DNA of 64,000 nucleotides, taken from the NCBI RefSeq assembly GCF_037890695.1, contig NZ_CP149571.1, forward strand, positions 1,254,501 through 1,318,500. The letters run 5' to 3'. The notes beneath the pieces are model-generated. The model was not told the DNA's origin. It did no database searches and saw nothing but the letters and a program-made list of their open reading frames with translations. The stretch comes from Aeromonas jandaei. Its GTDB lineage: Bacteria > Pseudomonadota > Gammaproteobacteria > Enterobacterales > Aeromonadaceae. Shown here piece after piece: positions 20,169 through 29,224 of this stretch. The position numbers and the translations under genes were made by a program. Each line of letters opens with the position of its first letter. Positions within the stretch are counted from its first letter, which is position 1.

Positions 20169-20325
20169 ACTCTCCTGAAGTTGAGTGGGTATTCATCAAC
20201 AAACCTATCAGCGTCCATCTGAATACAGTCTGTATGAAAAACAAACTAACTCATTCATGTGTCAATAACATGATCAGGAACAAGATCAGTGCAGATCGTC
20301 AGGGACTTTTTGATACCGTTTTCAA

Positions 20326-21042
20326 TCACTGCTGGTGCGGCTTCGGCAGCTGATCAAAATGGCCGTCCATCTGCGGCAAATGGGGAGTTGTTTGAACCGC
20401 AGGTGCACCATGGAATACCGGATCCTGCGCAACTTCCTTGATGCCGTTGATGCAGAACTGCATACCCATGCAGACCAGCAGGAAGCCCATGATGCGGGTC
20501 ATGGCATCGATACCGGTGGCGCCGAGGATCTTGCAGACCGGGTCGGCCAGTTTGAGCACGCCCCAGCTGATCAGGCTCATCAGGGCAAATGCCGTTACCA
20601 CGCCACCATAGATGGACAGACGCTCGTACTCGGCCGGCAGCTCGGCAATCTGGGCTGCGCCACTGATTACCAGTGCCATGGTGCCCGGGCCACACATGCT
20701 GGGCATGGTGAGCGGAACGAAGGCGATGCTCTGGTTGATCTCCACCCCGCTGGACTGGCTGGGGGCGGGGAACAGCATGCGAAAACCGATAAAGCCGATG
20801 ATGAGGCCGCCCGCCAGGCGCAGCCCCGGGATGGAGATCCCGAACAGATCCAGGATGGAGGAGCCGATGAAGAAGGTGATGCAGAGGGTGCAGAAGAGAT
20901 AGATGGCAGCCAGATTGACCTGGCGGCGCACATGCTCGCGCGACATCCCCTTGCTCAGCCCCAGCAGCAGAGTGGCCGTGGTGGGCGGGTTGACCATGGG
21001 CAGCAGTGCCAGCAAGGTGAGTAATACGACCTGAAAGAACAT
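20326..21042 (-). CDS. MarC-family integral membrane protein
   Basis: 238-aa protein of the MarC/UPF0056 family: six predicted helices with the typical segments LLALLPMVNPPTTATLLLGL at the N terminus, GLRLAGGLIIGFIGFRML in the middle and PLTMPSMCGPGTMALVIS as a re-entrant-like motif. Transport or regulatory function is not established for the family, and the old link to multiple-antibiotic resistance was not upheld. The C-terminal 30 residues (HGAPAVQTTPHLPQMDGHF) are a polar tail that is not normally conserved. GAGG precedes the start. A perfect bidirectional hairpin separates it from the transporter upstream. Confidence 0.88.
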   Translation of the reverse strand: MFFQVVLLTLLALLPMVNPPTTATLLLGLSKGMSREHVRRQVNLAAIYLFCTLCITFFIGSSILDLFGISIPGLRLAGGLIIGFIGFRMLFPAPSQSSGVEINQSIAFVPLTMPSMCGPGTMALVISGAAQIAELPAEYERLSIYGGVVTAFALMSLISWGVLKLADPVCKILGATGIDAMTRIMGFLLVCMGMQFCINGIKEVAQDPVFHGAPAVQTTPHLPQMDGHFDQLPKPHQQ

Positions 21043-21140
21043 CTTGAGCCTCGGATAAAGAGTTGAAAGTCATGGGGGCGAGCGGGTGGCATGCCCCAGA
21101 GGGAGGCTATCTTATGTTGGTCAAACTGAACATAAGCAGT

Positions 21141-21176
21141 ACAACAAAGCCCCGGCAGATGCCGGGGCTTTGTTGT
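21141..21176. terminator. Perfect 16-bp bidirectional hairpin
   Basis: ACAACAAAGCCCCGGC (21141-21156) pairs without mismatch with 21161-21176 around an AGAT loop; the TTTGTTGT arm provides U-rich tails both ways. It serves as terminator for the minus-strand transporter gene at 21182-22498. Confidence 0.9.
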
Positions 21177-21181
21177 TCGGG

Positions 21182-22498
21182 TCAGGCCGCTTGCGGCGCT
21201 TGCTGTGGCCGGTTGCGTTGCTGTAGCCAGAGCCAGCAGCCGATGACAAAACCGAGTGCTGACAGGCTCACCACATAGTGGGAGGGGGCCAGCACATCGC
21301 TTGCCATCCAGAGGGTAACCAGCATGGGAGTCAGTCCGCCAAAGATGGCGTAGGCCACGTTGTAGGAGAAAGAGAGGCCGGAGAAACGCACCACCGGCGG
21401 GAAGGCATTGACCATCACGTAGGGAACCGCGCCAACAATCCCGACTGCGAAGCCTGCCAGCATATAGAGCGGCACCAGCTGGCTCATGCCGGAGGCGATC
21501 CCGTGATAGAAGGCGTAGCTGGAGCCAGCCAGCAGCAGGGAGCCGAGCATGAAGGTGGGGCCGCTGCCCAGCAGGTCGATCACCCGGCCATAGAGAATGC
21601 AGCCAAGGGTGAGGGCAACGATGGCCAGTGAGTTGGCAGTCAGCGCCTCGGCCGGGGTGATGCCATAGACCTTCTGCAGGTAGGTGGGGGTCATCAGGAT
21701 CACCACCACGATCCCGGCGGAGAGCAGCCAGGTGAGCAGCATGGAGACCACAACGCTGCTCTTGTGGCTGCGCAGTACCGTCTTGAGGGGGAGCTCGTCG
21801 GCCAGTGCTTTATTGGCCTGCATCTCGGCAAAGACCGGGGTTTCGTGCAGCCAGCGGCGCAGGTACATGGCGACGATGCCGAACACGCCGCCGAGGACGA
21901 AAGCGAGTCGCCAGCCCCAGTCGGTCACATCGCTCGGGCTCATGCCGCGGTTGATGGCGGTGGCTACCAGAGAGCCGAGCAGGATGCCGGCCGTCAGCCC
22001 GGCAGTGAGCGTGCCGCAGGCGACACCGACCCGGCGGGCGGGCACGTGCTCCGCCACGAAGACCCAGGCTCCCGGCACTTCGCCACCGATGGCGGCCCCT
22101 TGCAGGATCCGCAACAGCAGCAACAGCAGCGGTGCGGCGATACCGAGCACAGCATAGGTTGGCAGCAGACCGATCAGCAGGGTAGGCAGCGCCATCATGA
22201 TGATGCTGAGGGTGAACATCCGCTTGCGACCGATGAGGTCGCCAAAGTGGGCCATGATGATGCCGCCGAGCGGACGAGCCAGATAGCCAGCGGCGAAGAT
22301 GCCGAAGGTCTGGAACTGGCGCAGCCACTCCGGAATGTCGGCCGGGAAGAAGAGTTCACCGATGACCACGGCGAAGAAGACGAAGATGATGAAGTCGTAA
22401 AACTCCAGCGCACCGCCGAGGGCGGCCAGTCCCAGCGTTTTGTAGTCCTGCCGGTTGAGGGGGCGGGCGTGATCGTACTGTTGTGTCACTGTCGTCAT
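21182..22498 (-). CDS. MFS transporter, metabolite:H+ symporter type
   Basis: 438-aa twelve-helix major facilitator protein. The MHS-family signature between helices 2 and 3 (ARPLGGIIMAHFGDLIGRKRMF) and GGEVPGAWVFVAEHVP in helix 5 match the ProP/ShiA/KgtP/citrate-carrier class, which imports organic acids or osmolytes with protons. The substrate cannot be told from sequence. The start at 22498 gives MTTVTQQYDHARPLNRQDYKTL, a typical cytoplasmic lead-in. It is monocistronic, divergent from the ATP-pyrophosphatase gene across 178 bp. Confidence 0.9.
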   Translation of the reverse strand: MTTVTQQYDHARPLNRQDYKTLGLAALGGALEFYDFIIFVFFAVVIGELFFPADIPEWLRQFQTFGIFAAGYLARPLGGIIMAHFGDLIGRKRMFTLSIIMMALPTLLIGLLPTYAVLGIAAPLLLLLLRILQGAAIGGEVPGAWVFVAEHVPARRVGVACGTLTAGLTAGILLGSLVATAINRGMSPSDVTDWGWRLAFVLGGVFGIVAMYLRRWLHETPVFAEMQANKALADELPLKTVLRSHKSSVVVSMLLTWLLSAGIVVVILMTPTYLQKVYGITPAEALTANSLAIVALTLGCILYGRVIDLLGSGPTFMLGSLLLAGSSYAFYHGIASGMSQLVPLYMLAGFAVGIVGAVPYVMVNAFPPVVRFSGLSFSYNVAYAIFGGLTPMLVTLWMASDVLAPSHYVVSLSALGFVIGCWLWLQQRNRPQQAPQAA

Positions 22499-22676
22499 AT
22501 CCTTATGTTTCCCATCGCTTTTTTAGTTATTGTTCAGCCCGGGCAAGGGGCATATACAGGTGATCGAGAGTATGCTGCTCGCCGCTTGCATGTAAATCGC
22601 GCAATTCGCAACACTGTCTTGCATCTTTTTGGGGCAGCCTTTTGGGAAATCCGGAGCGCCCCGCGACGGAGGATTG

Positions 22677-23351
22677 ATGGAAAAGAAACGGGTACTGCTT
22701 TCATGGAGCAGCGGCAAGGATTGTGCGTGGGCACTGCATCAGCTGCGGCAAGATCCAGCCATCGAGGTAGTTGGGCTGTTCACCACCCTCAATCAGGAGT
22801 TCGAACGGGTGGCGATGCACGGGGTGCGCAAGCAGCTGTTGACCGAGCAGGCTGCCTGTGTCGGTCTGCCCCTCATCACCATCGATCTGCCCTGGCCCTG
22901 CAGCAACGAGGATTACGCCCGCATCATGGCCGGCTTTATCGCCGATGTGGTTGCGCAGGGGATCCGTCACATGGCGTTTGGCGATCTCTTCCTTGAGGAT
23001 GTGCGAGCCTACCGGGAGAAACAGCTGGCCGGTACCGGCATCGAGCCGCTCTTCCCGCTCTGGGGCAGCAACACCAGGGAGCTGGCGCAGCAGATGATGA
23101 CGGCGGGGTTGAAGGCGAAGATCAGCACCCTGGATCCGAAAAAGCTGGATGGTGCGCTGGGGGGCCATGAGTTTGACGAGGCACTGCTGGCTGCTCTGCC
23201 CGAGGGGGTCGACCCTTGTGGCGAGAACGGCGAGTTTCACACCCTGGCCTACGACGGCCCCATGTTTTCGCGCCCACTCGGGATCCGGGTCGGTGAGACA
23301 GTGGTGCGCGATGGCTTTGTCTTTACCGATCTGCTGCCAATCGAAGATTAA
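22677..23351 (+). CDS. ATP-pyrophosphatase of the diphthine-ammonia ligase family
   Basis: 224-aa protein of the Dph6/DUF71 class of adenine-nucleotide alpha-hydrolases. The PP-loop SWSSGKD (about residues 9-15) is intact, and GENGEFHTLAYDGPMF near residue 185 is the diagnostic second motif. Bacterial members do not make diphthamide; a link to cobamide or amide-ligase chemistry has been proposed, and the role here is unknown. ATG 22677 follows ACGGAGG (22666-22672). The frame is open upstream, but those 16 codons lack a ribosome site. A terminator follows at 23408. Confidence 0.85.
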   Translation: MEKKRVLLSWSSGKDCAWALHQLRQDPAIEVVGLFTTLNQEFERVAMHGVRKQLLTEQAACVGLPLITIDLPWPCSNEDYARIMAGFIADVVAQGIRHMAFGDLFLEDVRAYREKQLAGTGIEPLFPLWGSNTRELAQQMMTAGLKAKISTLDPKKLDGALGGHEFDEALLAALPEGVDPCGENGEFHTLAYDGPMFSRPLGIRVGETVVRDGFVFTDLLPIED

Positions 23352-23407
23352 TTATCGGGCGCCAAATGCTCCCTTTTGCCGGGAGATTCACAGTTTGCCA
23401 GACAGCA

Positions 23408-23433
23408 AGGGGGCACTATTGGCCCCCTCTTTT
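23408..23433 (+). terminator. Terminator before aphA
   Basis: AGGGGGC (23408-23414) / GCCCCCT (23422-23428), then CTTTTG. It closes the ATP-pyrophosphatase gene 25 bp before aphA. Confidence 0.8.
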
Positions 23434-23457
23434 GTTTGAAGATAAAGGCGCTTTTTT

Positions 23458-24177
23458 ATGAAACTGAACGCCCGTCCGGCGCTGCTTGCCACCCTGTTGG
23501 CTGCCACCCTCGCCATGCCAGCTGTTGCCCGTGAGGCAGCGACGCTCCAGCTGGTTCCTGCCGGTGTTACCACTGTGACTCTGGCCCAGCAGGCCCCCAT
23601 CCACTGGGTCTCGGTGGAGCAGATTGCCAAGAGTCTGGATGGATGGCCGCCAATGGCCGTCGGCTTTGATATCGACGACACCCTGCTCTTCTCCAGCCCG
23701 GGATTCTATCGCGGCAAGCAGGAGTTCTCTCCCAACGACGAGAGCTACCTGAAAAACCCGGCTTTCTGGGAGAAGATGAACAACGGTTGGGATGAATTCA
23801 GTGTGCCGAAAGAGGTGGGCAAGGCGCTCATCGCCATGCACCTCAAGCGCGGCGATCACATCTATTTCGTCACCGGTCGTTCGGCCACCAAGACCGAGAC
23901 GGTGAGCAAGACCTTGCAGCAGACCATGAATATTCCGGCCGACCAGCTCAACCCGGTGATCTTTGCCGGCGACCAGCCGGGGCAGAACACCAAGGTGCAG
24001 TGGCTCAAGGATAAGCAGATGAAGATCTTCTACGGCGATGCCGATGGCGACATCAAGGCGGCGCAGGAGATCGGCATTCGCGGCATTCGTCTGCTGCGCT
24101 CGGCCAACTCCACCTATCGGCCACTGCCGCTGGCAGGTGCGCTGGGGGAAGAGGTGATCATCAACTCCCAGTTCTGA
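23458..24177 (+). CDS. aphA: Class B acid phosphatase AphA
   Basis: 239-aa periplasmic non-specific acid phosphatase/phosphotransferase of the DDDD (HAD) superfamily. The signal peptide is [24 protein letters not shown] before REAA. The catalytic motif FDIDDTLLF has nucleophile Asp71 and acid/base Asp73; motif II is FVTGRS near 140 and motif IV is YGDADGD near 194. It releases phosphate from organic esters and can transphosphorylate nucleosides. Length matches E. coli AphA (237 aa). Terminators stand on both sides. Confidence 0.96.
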   Translation: MKLNARPALLATLLAATLAMPAVAREAATLQLVPAGVTTVTLAQQAPIHWVSVEQIAKSLDGWPPMAVGFDIDDTLLFSSPGFYRGKQEFSPNDESYLKNPAFWEKMNNGWDEFSVPKEVGKALIAMHLKRGDHIYFVTGRSATKTETVSKTLQQTMNIPADQLNPVIFAGDQPGQNTKVQWLKDKQMKIFYGDADGDIKAAQEIGIRGIRLLRSANSTYRPLPLAGALGEEVIINSQF

Positions 24178-24199
24178 TCGCCTGGTGTTCAGCAGATGT

Positions 24200-24233
24200 A
24201 AAAAGGGCGGGGCCATCGGCACCCGCCCTTTTT
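24200..24233. terminator. Bidirectional terminator after aphA
   Basis: AAAAAGGGCGGG (24200-24211) pairs perfectly with CCCGCCCTTTTT (24222-24233). It serves aphA and the convergent 88-aa gene. Confidence 0.9.
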
Positions 24234-24254
24234 GCATCCGTCATCAAGCTCGGG

Positions 24255-24521
24255 TCAGTCGTCCGCCCAAGGCATCTCGGGCAGGCTGTCGAGGAACTCG
24301 CCATAGCGGGTCAGATTGAAGGGGCCCTGATCGGCCTCCATCGCCATCAGCTCGGCACCGAGGGCGCAGGCGATATATTGCAGTGCCTCTTCCCGCGGGG
24401 TGCCCTTCATCACTAGTCTCATCAAGGTAGCTTTCACGTGGGGCGGGTGACCGTCGTTGAGCTGGTTCTCCACCATCTCCAGCAACGCGTCTTCGTCAAA
24501 AAATTCCTGAGAGTCGTTCAT
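24255..24521 (-). CDS. Small acidic protein of unknown function (88 aa)
   Basis: 88-aa, strongly acidic, probably helical protein (MNDSQEFFDEDALLEMVENQL at the start). No family was recognised with confidence. Codon use is like the neighbours', it shares the terminator at 24200-24233 with convergent aphA, and its upstream region faces that of the HDOD gene. The pattern GTPREEALQYIACALGAELMAM suggests a helical bundle; a small regulator or adaptor is possible but unproven. Confidence 0.65.
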   Translation of the reverse strand: MNDSQEFFDEDALLEMVENQLNDGHPPHVKATLMRLVMKGTPREEALQYIACALGAELMAMEADQGPFNLTRYGEFLDSLPEMPWADD

Positions 24522-24677
24522 CGGTTTTTCGCATCAGTGAGTGAGGAGAGCAGTATAACCCGAAGCGGAGCGGCTCCCGTTTACCATCCACATAAACAAT
24601 CCGATCACGCAGCCATTTGTTACTCATAATTAACGGGAGTTTGCCGCGGCAAACAGGTTGGAACACAGATAACATGG

Positions 24678-25511
24678 ATGGACACGCCTATGCCCACGAT
24701 AGATTCCCTGCTGGCTGAGCCCAAGCTACTGCCCCAGATCCCGGAAGTGATGCGCGATTTGATCCAGACCTTCAATGAAAAGGATCCGGATTTGCTGAAG
24801 ATCAGCAAGCTGATCAACAAGGACCCTGTCATCTCCGCCAAGCTGCTGCGTCTGGCCAACTCGGCCAAGTTCGGTAGCAGTCGCCAGATCGGTACCGTCA
24901 ATGAAGCTGCGGTGCGGCTTGGACTGGCGATGGTGCGCAACATGGTGCTGGCCTGCGGGCTGACCGAATCGGTCACTGCGGTGCCCGGCATTGACCTCAA
25001 ACATTTCTGGGGCTGCGTGTTCAACGTGGCGGAGCTGGCGCGTCGTCTGGCGGTGAAGAAGGGAATGAAGGGGGATGAGGTCTTTACCTGCGCCCTGCTC
25101 TATGACCTTGGCCGACTGGTGATGCATGTGGGGCTGCCGGAAAACACCGTCCACCACATTCACGATCTGGAATTGCACAAGGGGCGGGCCAAGGCGGAAG
25201 AGCTGGTGGTCGGCTTCAACTATGCCCAGGTCGGTGCTGCCATGGCGCGATACTGGAAATTCCCCGAGACCATCAGCAACGCGGTGGAGTATCACTATAA
25301 CCCCATGCTGGCCAAAGAGTTCTCCGCCGAGGCCGGGTTGATCCATCTGGCGATCGTGCTGGCAGCGCAATCCGATGTGGGTGAAGAAGCGCCACCCGAG
25401 TGGCCTGCCAAAGTAGCGGAGAAGCTGGGGCTCTCCTGGGCCGATTGCGCAGCCCAGTTCACTGCGCTGCGCGAGCAGGGTAATGGCTATGCCGGGTTGC
25501 TGGCTGCCTGA
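24678..25511 (+). CDS. HDOD-domain protein
   Basis: 277-aa protein made almost entirely of an HDOD domain (about residues 15-215), a degenerate relative of the HD phosphohydrolase fold used in signalling and often tied to c-di-GMP or motility control. Signature stretches are INKDPVISAKLLRLANSA, TVNEAAVRLGLAMVRNMVL and ALLYDLGRLVMH, where the metal-binding HD of true HD-GYP enzymes is replaced by YD. Enzymatic activity is therefore unlikely. The start may be ATG 24678 or 24690; neither has a strong ribosome site. A hairpin terminator follows. Confidence 0.88.
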   Translation: MDTPMPTIDSLLAEPKLLPQIPEVMRDLIQTFNEKDPDLLKISKLINKDPVISAKLLRLANSAKFGSSRQIGTVNEAAVRLGLAMVRNMVLACGLTESVTAVPGIDLKHFWGCVFNVAELARRLAVKKGMKGDEVFTCALLYDLGRLVMHVGLPENTVHHIHDLELHKGRAKAEELVVGFNYAQVGAAMARYWKFPETISNAVEYHYNPMLAKEFSAEAGLIHLAIVLAAQSDVGEEAPPEWPAKVAEKLGLSWADCAAQFTALREQGNGYAGLLAA

Positions 25512-25543
25512 CTGACTGCTCTGCTACCGCTGTGTGACATCGT

Positions 25544-25571
25544 AAAAAGGGGCCGAGGTTGGCCCCCTTTT
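25544..25571 (+). terminator. Terminator after the HDOD gene
   Basis: AAAAAGGGGCC (25544-25554) pairs with GGCCCCCTTTT (25561-25571) with one bulged C. Confidence 0.8.
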
Positions 25572-25656
25572 CATGGCCGTGAGCCCGCTATTGCTTGTCA
25601 GCCGGTTGCCGAGGGGGCACTCTGCTAACTTCGCCTGTTTTGAGAGAGCCCTTGCC

Positions 25657-26166
25657 ATGATTACCTCCCCCCGTCTCGTTCTGCGTGAACTGACCATCAC
25701 CGACGCCCCCTTCATTCTCGAGCTGCTCAATGATGCCGATTTCCATCGTTACATCGGCGATCGGGGAGTTCGCACACTCGAACAGGCGCAGGAGTATATC
25801 CAGCAGGAACCGGCGGTGAGCTATGCCCGTCATGGTCATGGCCTCTATATGGTCGAGCGCAGGGAAGATGGCGCCAGCCTCGGTATCTGTGGTCTTATCA
25901 AGCGCGACAGCTTGCCCCGTGAAGATATCGGCTACGCCTTCCTGCCACAGTATCGCGGTCATGGCTACGCCATTGAGGCCGCACAGGCAGCCATCGCCGA
26001 TGGCAAAAGCCGGTTGGGGATCGGGCAGGTGGTCGCCATCGTCACCCCGGGCAACGAGCGTTCCATCGGCCTGTTGGCCAAGCTGGGGCTGGTTCGCAGC
26101 CGTCTGGTCAAATTGAGTGAAGATGCTGATGAGTGCCTGTTGCTTGAGCCCGAGCTAACGGAGTGA
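25657..26166 (+). CDS. GNAT acetyltransferase, RimJ/RimL type
   Basis: 169-aa N-acetyltransferase with the family layout: TPRLVLRELT-like N terminus (SPRLVLRELTITDAPFILELLND), acetyl-CoA-binding strand and loop in IGYAFLPQYRGHGYAIEAAQ (motif A, about residues 90-110) and the C-terminal NERSIGLLAKLGLV motif. The natural substrate is unknown. ATG 25657 gives the canonical start; the open frame upstream runs into the HDOD terminator. It stands alone between a terminator and the mel promoter region. Confidence 0.85.
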   Translation: MITSPRLVLRELTITDAPFILELLNDADFHRYIGDRGVRTLEQAQEYIQQEPAVSYARHGHGLYMVERREDGASLGICGLIKRDSLPREDIGYAFLPQYRGHGYAIEAAQAAIADGKSRLGIGQVVAIVTPGNERSIGLLAKLGLVRSRLVKLSEDADECLLLEPELTE

Positions 26167-26220
26167 CATTCCGACTATTTGCGAACCTGCCGATGCCAAG
26201 AGAGGGGACTCCCATTTTCG

Positions 26221-26234
26221 GGGATAAATATCCC
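26221..26234. promoter_or_regulatory. Short inverted repeat upstream of melA
   Basis: GGGATA-AA-TATCCC, about 135 bp before the melA start and inside the 202-bp gap that must contain the mel promoter. It could be an operator half of some regulator or a chance dyad. It does not look like a CRP site. Confidence 0.3.
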
Positions 26235-26368
26235 GTTTCCTAAGATCTTGCCAGCCAGTCCATCAAATATGAGTTTTTGGGAGTCTCTGCTCCGTAAGCG
26301 AGACGCGCCTGACGTGACCAGCCCTGCATAGTAGGCACACAGGTTTCACCGTCATCGGAGCAATAGAC

Positions 26369-27721
26369 ATGAGAACTCCCAATATCACTTTTATCGGTGC
26401 AGGGTCGACCATCTTTGTGAAGAACATCCTGGGTGATGTGTTTCACAAACCGGCCCTGAAAAACGCCAACATATCCCTGATGGACATAGATCCGCAGCGA
26501 CTGGAAGAGTCCCAGATTGTGGTGCGAAAGCTGATGGATTCCAGCGGCGCTAAGGGGCAGCTGAACTGTCATACCGAGCTGAAACCTGCGCTAGCTGGCG
26601 CCAATTTTGTGATCGTTGCCTTCCAGATTGGCGGTTATGAACCCTGTACCGTGACCGATTTCGAGGTGTGCAAACGCCACGGTCTGGAGCAGACCATTGC
26701 CGATACGCTGGGGCCAGGAGGCATCATGCGGGCACTGCGTACCATCCCCCATCTGTGGCGGGTGTGCGAGGTGATGAGCGAGGTGTGCCCCGACGCAACC
26801 ATGCTCAACTACGTCAACCCGATGGCAATGAACACCTGGGCCATGTATCAACAGTTTCCCCATATCAAGCAGGTGGGACTCTGTCACTCGGTGCAGGGAA
26901 CGGCGCACGAGCTGGCCCGTGATCTCGATATCGATCCGGCGACCTTGCGTTACCGCTGCGCCGGCATCAACCACATGGCATTTTATCTGACTCTTGAGCG
27001 TCAGCTGGAGAGCGGCGAATTCGTCAATCTCTATCCCGAACTGCTGGCCGCCTATGAAGCGGGGAGTGCGCCCAAGCCCGGCCTGCACCATAACCAGCGT
27101 TGCCAGAATCTGGTGCGTTACGAGCTGTTCAAGAAGTTTGGTTACTTCGTTACCGAATCCTCCGAACACTTTGCCGAGTACACCCCCTACTTCATCAAGC
27201 CGGGGCGCCCTGATCTCATCGAGCGCTACAAGGTGCCGCTAGACGAGTATCCCAAGCGCTGCGTCGAGCAGATTGCCCGCTGGCAGGATGACCTCACCGC
27301 CTATCGTCAGGCCGAACGGGTCGAGGTGCCCGAATCGAACGAGTATGCGAGCGTCATCATCAACTCGCTCTGGAGCGGTGAGCCCAGCGTCATCTATGGC
27401 AACGTCAGAAACGACGGTCTCATCACCAACCTGCCAGATGGTTGCTGCGTGGAGGTGCCCTGTCTGGTCGATGCCAACGGCATCCAGCCCACCGCCATCG
27501 GCCGCTTGCCAACCCATTTGGCAGCCCTGATGAGCACCAACATCAACGTACAGGCGCTGGTCACCGAGGCGATCACCGAGCGCAAGCGGGAAAGCATCTA
27601 CCATGCAGCCCTGCTCGACCCCCACACCGCAGCAGTGCTTGGCATGGACGAGATCTACGCCCTGATCGACGAACTGATTGAAGCCCATCGCGGCTGGTTG
27701 CCGGAGTGGATTCACGGCTGA
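26369..27721 (+). CDS. melA: Alpha-galactosidase MelA (GH4)
   Basis: 450-aa NAD+- and Mn2+-dependent alpha-galactosidase that splits melibiose in the cytoplasm. The Rossmann motif ITFIGAGSTIF is at residues 6-16. The metal and substrate motifs QIGGYEPCTVTDFEVC, NYVNPMAMN, LCHSVQG and GINHMAFY are all conserved. The protein is collinear with E. coli MelA over its full length. GGAG lies about 9 bases before ATG 26369. It is the first gene of melA-melB-orf528; a hairpin lies between melA and melB. Confidence 0.97.
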   Translation: MRTPNITFIGAGSTIFVKNILGDVFHKPALKNANISLMDIDPQRLEESQIVVRKLMDSSGAKGQLNCHTELKPALAGANFVIVAFQIGGYEPCTVTDFEVCKRHGLEQTIADTLGPGGIMRALRTIPHLWRVCEVMSEVCPDATMLNYVNPMAMNTWAMYQQFPHIKQVGLCHSVQGTAHELARDLDIDPATLRYRCAGINHMAFYLTLERQLESGEFVNLYPELLAAYEAGSAPKPGLHHNQRCQNLVRYELFKKFGYFVTESSEHFAEYTPYFIKPGRPDLIERYKVPLDEYPKRCVEQIARWQDDLTAYRQAERVEVPESNEYASVIINSLWSGEPSVIYGNVRNDGLITNLPDGCCVEVPCLVDANGIQPTAIGRLPTHLAALMSTNINVQALVTEAITERKRESIYHAALLDPHTAAVLGMDEIYALIDELIEAHRGWLPEWIHG

Positions 27722-27726
27722 GCAAG

Positions 27727-27744
27727 AGCCCCCTGCGGGGGGCT
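27727..27744 (+). promoter_or_regulatory. Intercistronic hairpin melA-melB
   Basis: AGCCCCC (27727-27733), TGC loop, GGGGGGCT (27737-27744), with no U-run. It is likely an mRNA-stabilising or attenuating stem 22 bp before melB. Confidence 0.6.
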
Positions 27745-27765
27745 TAATCCCCAAGGAGATAAACC

Positions 27766-29166
27766 ATGAGCGTCTCGCTGAAAACCAAGTTGAGCTATGG
27801 CTTCGGGGCCTTCGGCAAGGATTTTGCCATCGGCATCGTCTACATGTACCTGATGTTCTACTACACGGATGTGGTGGGGGTGTCGGCTGCCTTCGTCGGC
27901 ACCATCTTTCTGATTGCCAGGATTTGGGATGCGGTCAATGACCCCATCATGGGGTGGATTGTCGACAATACCCGTAGCCGTTGGGGCAAGTTCAAACCCT
28001 GGATACTGATCGGTACAGTGGTCAACTCCATCGCCCTGGTGATGGTGTTCAGTGCCCACTATTTCGAAGGGGCGGCCCTGCTCGTCTATGTGGCTATCAC
28101 CTACATCCTGTGGGGCATGACCTATACCCTGATGGATATACCCTTCTGGTCGCTGGTGCCAACGTTGACCATCGACAAGCACGAGCGCGAGGCACTGGTT
28201 CCCTATCCCCGCTTCTTTGCCAGTCTCTCCTGGCTTATTACCGGTGCCATCGGCCTCAAGGTAGTGGACTATTTTGGCCAGGGGGACAAGGCCCACGGTT
28301 TTCTGATGTTCACCTTTATCCTGGTCGCCTTCTTTCTTGTCTCGACCTTGGTCACCCTGCGCAATGTGAAGGAGCGCTACAGCTCTGCAGCGACCCCCAC
28401 TGTCAGCCAGCAGCGCACCTCCATCATGGATTCGGTCAAGCTTATTTTCCGCAATGACCAGCTCACCAGCGTGCTTTTCATGGCCCTTTGCTACAACGTG
28501 GCGAACAACACCATCACCGCTTTTGCCATCTACTACTTCACCTATGTGATTGGTCAGGAGTCCCTCTTCCCCAGCTTCATGATGTACGGTGGCATCGCCA
28601 ACCTGATCACCCTGATGATCTTCCCGCGTCTGGCCCGCTTTATCTCGCGGCGGGTGCTCTGGGCGTTGGCCTCACTCTGCCCCATAGCGAGCTGCCTGAT
28701 GCTGATGTATATCGGTTTCATCGCTCCCCAGAATGTCGCGCTGATCATCTTATCCGGCATCCTGCTCCACATAGGTACCGCCCTGTTCTGGGTGCTGCAG
28801 GTGATCATGGTCGCTGACACGGTCGACTATGGCGAGTACAAGCTTGGCACCCGCAACGAGAGCATCGCCTACTCGGTGCAGACCATGGTGGTCAAGGCTG
28901 GCTCGGCCTTCGCCGGCTTCTTCATCGGTGTCATGCTGACGCTGGTCGGTTATGTCCCCAATGCGGTGCAGAGTGCCGAAACCCTCTTCGGCATGCAGGC
29001 CATCATGGTGGTGCTGCCGGCCATCTTCTTTGCCCTGACCCTGTTTGTTTACTTCCGCTTCTACAAGCTCAACGGCCAGTACCAGAGCAAGGTGGTGGAT
29101 CATCTGCTGTGCAAATATGAATCCGAAAGCGTCGAGGCCAAGCAGGCGCAGGCGGCGGCCAGCTGA
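27766..29166 (+). CDS. melB: Melibiose:cation symporter MelB
   Basis: 466-aa twelve-helix GPH-family transporter that imports melibiose with Na+, Li+ or H+. The N terminus ([20 protein letters not shown]) carries the family signature with the cation-site Asp. [28 protein letters not shown] has the second and third conserved Asp, and IPFWSLVPT is helix 4-5. Near collinearity with E. coli MelB supports the assignment. AAGGAG stands before the ATG. It is cotranscribed with melA, and a further exported protein gene follows after 58 bp. Confidence 0.96.
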   Translation: MSVSLKTKLSYGFGAFGKDFAIGIVYMYLMFYYTDVVGVSAAFVGTIFLIARIWDAVNDPIMGWIVDNTRSRWGKFKPWILIGTVVNSIALVMVFSAHYFEGAALLVYVAITYILWGMTYTLMDIPFWSLVPTLTIDKHEREALVPYPRFFASLSWLITGAIGLKVVDYFGQGDKAHGFLMFTFILVAFFLVSTLVTLRNVKERYSSAATPTVSQQRTSIMDSVKLIFRNDQLTSVLFMALCYNVANNTITAFAIYYFTYVIGQESLFPSFMMYGGIANLITLMIFPRLARFISRRVLWALASLCPIASCLMLMYIGFIAPQNVALIILSGILLHIGTALFWVLQVIMVADTVDYGEYKLGTRNESIAYSVQTMVVKAGSAFAGFFIGVMLTLVGYVPNAVQSAETLFGMQAIMVVLPAIFFALTLFVYFRFYKLNGQYQSKVVDHLLCKYESESVEAKQAQAAAS

Positions 29167-29180
29167 TCTCCTTCACCCAT

Positions 29181-29204
29181 AACGCCGACCTCAGGGGCGG
29201 CGTT
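29181..29204 (+). promoter_or_regulatory. Intercistronic hairpin melB-orf528
   Basis: AACGCCG (29181-29187) / CGGCGTT (29198-29204) without a T-run. It lies 20 bp before the next start codon and may tune the downstream gene. Confidence 0.5.
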
Positions 29205-29224
29205 CATCATCACCGGAGTTGAAC

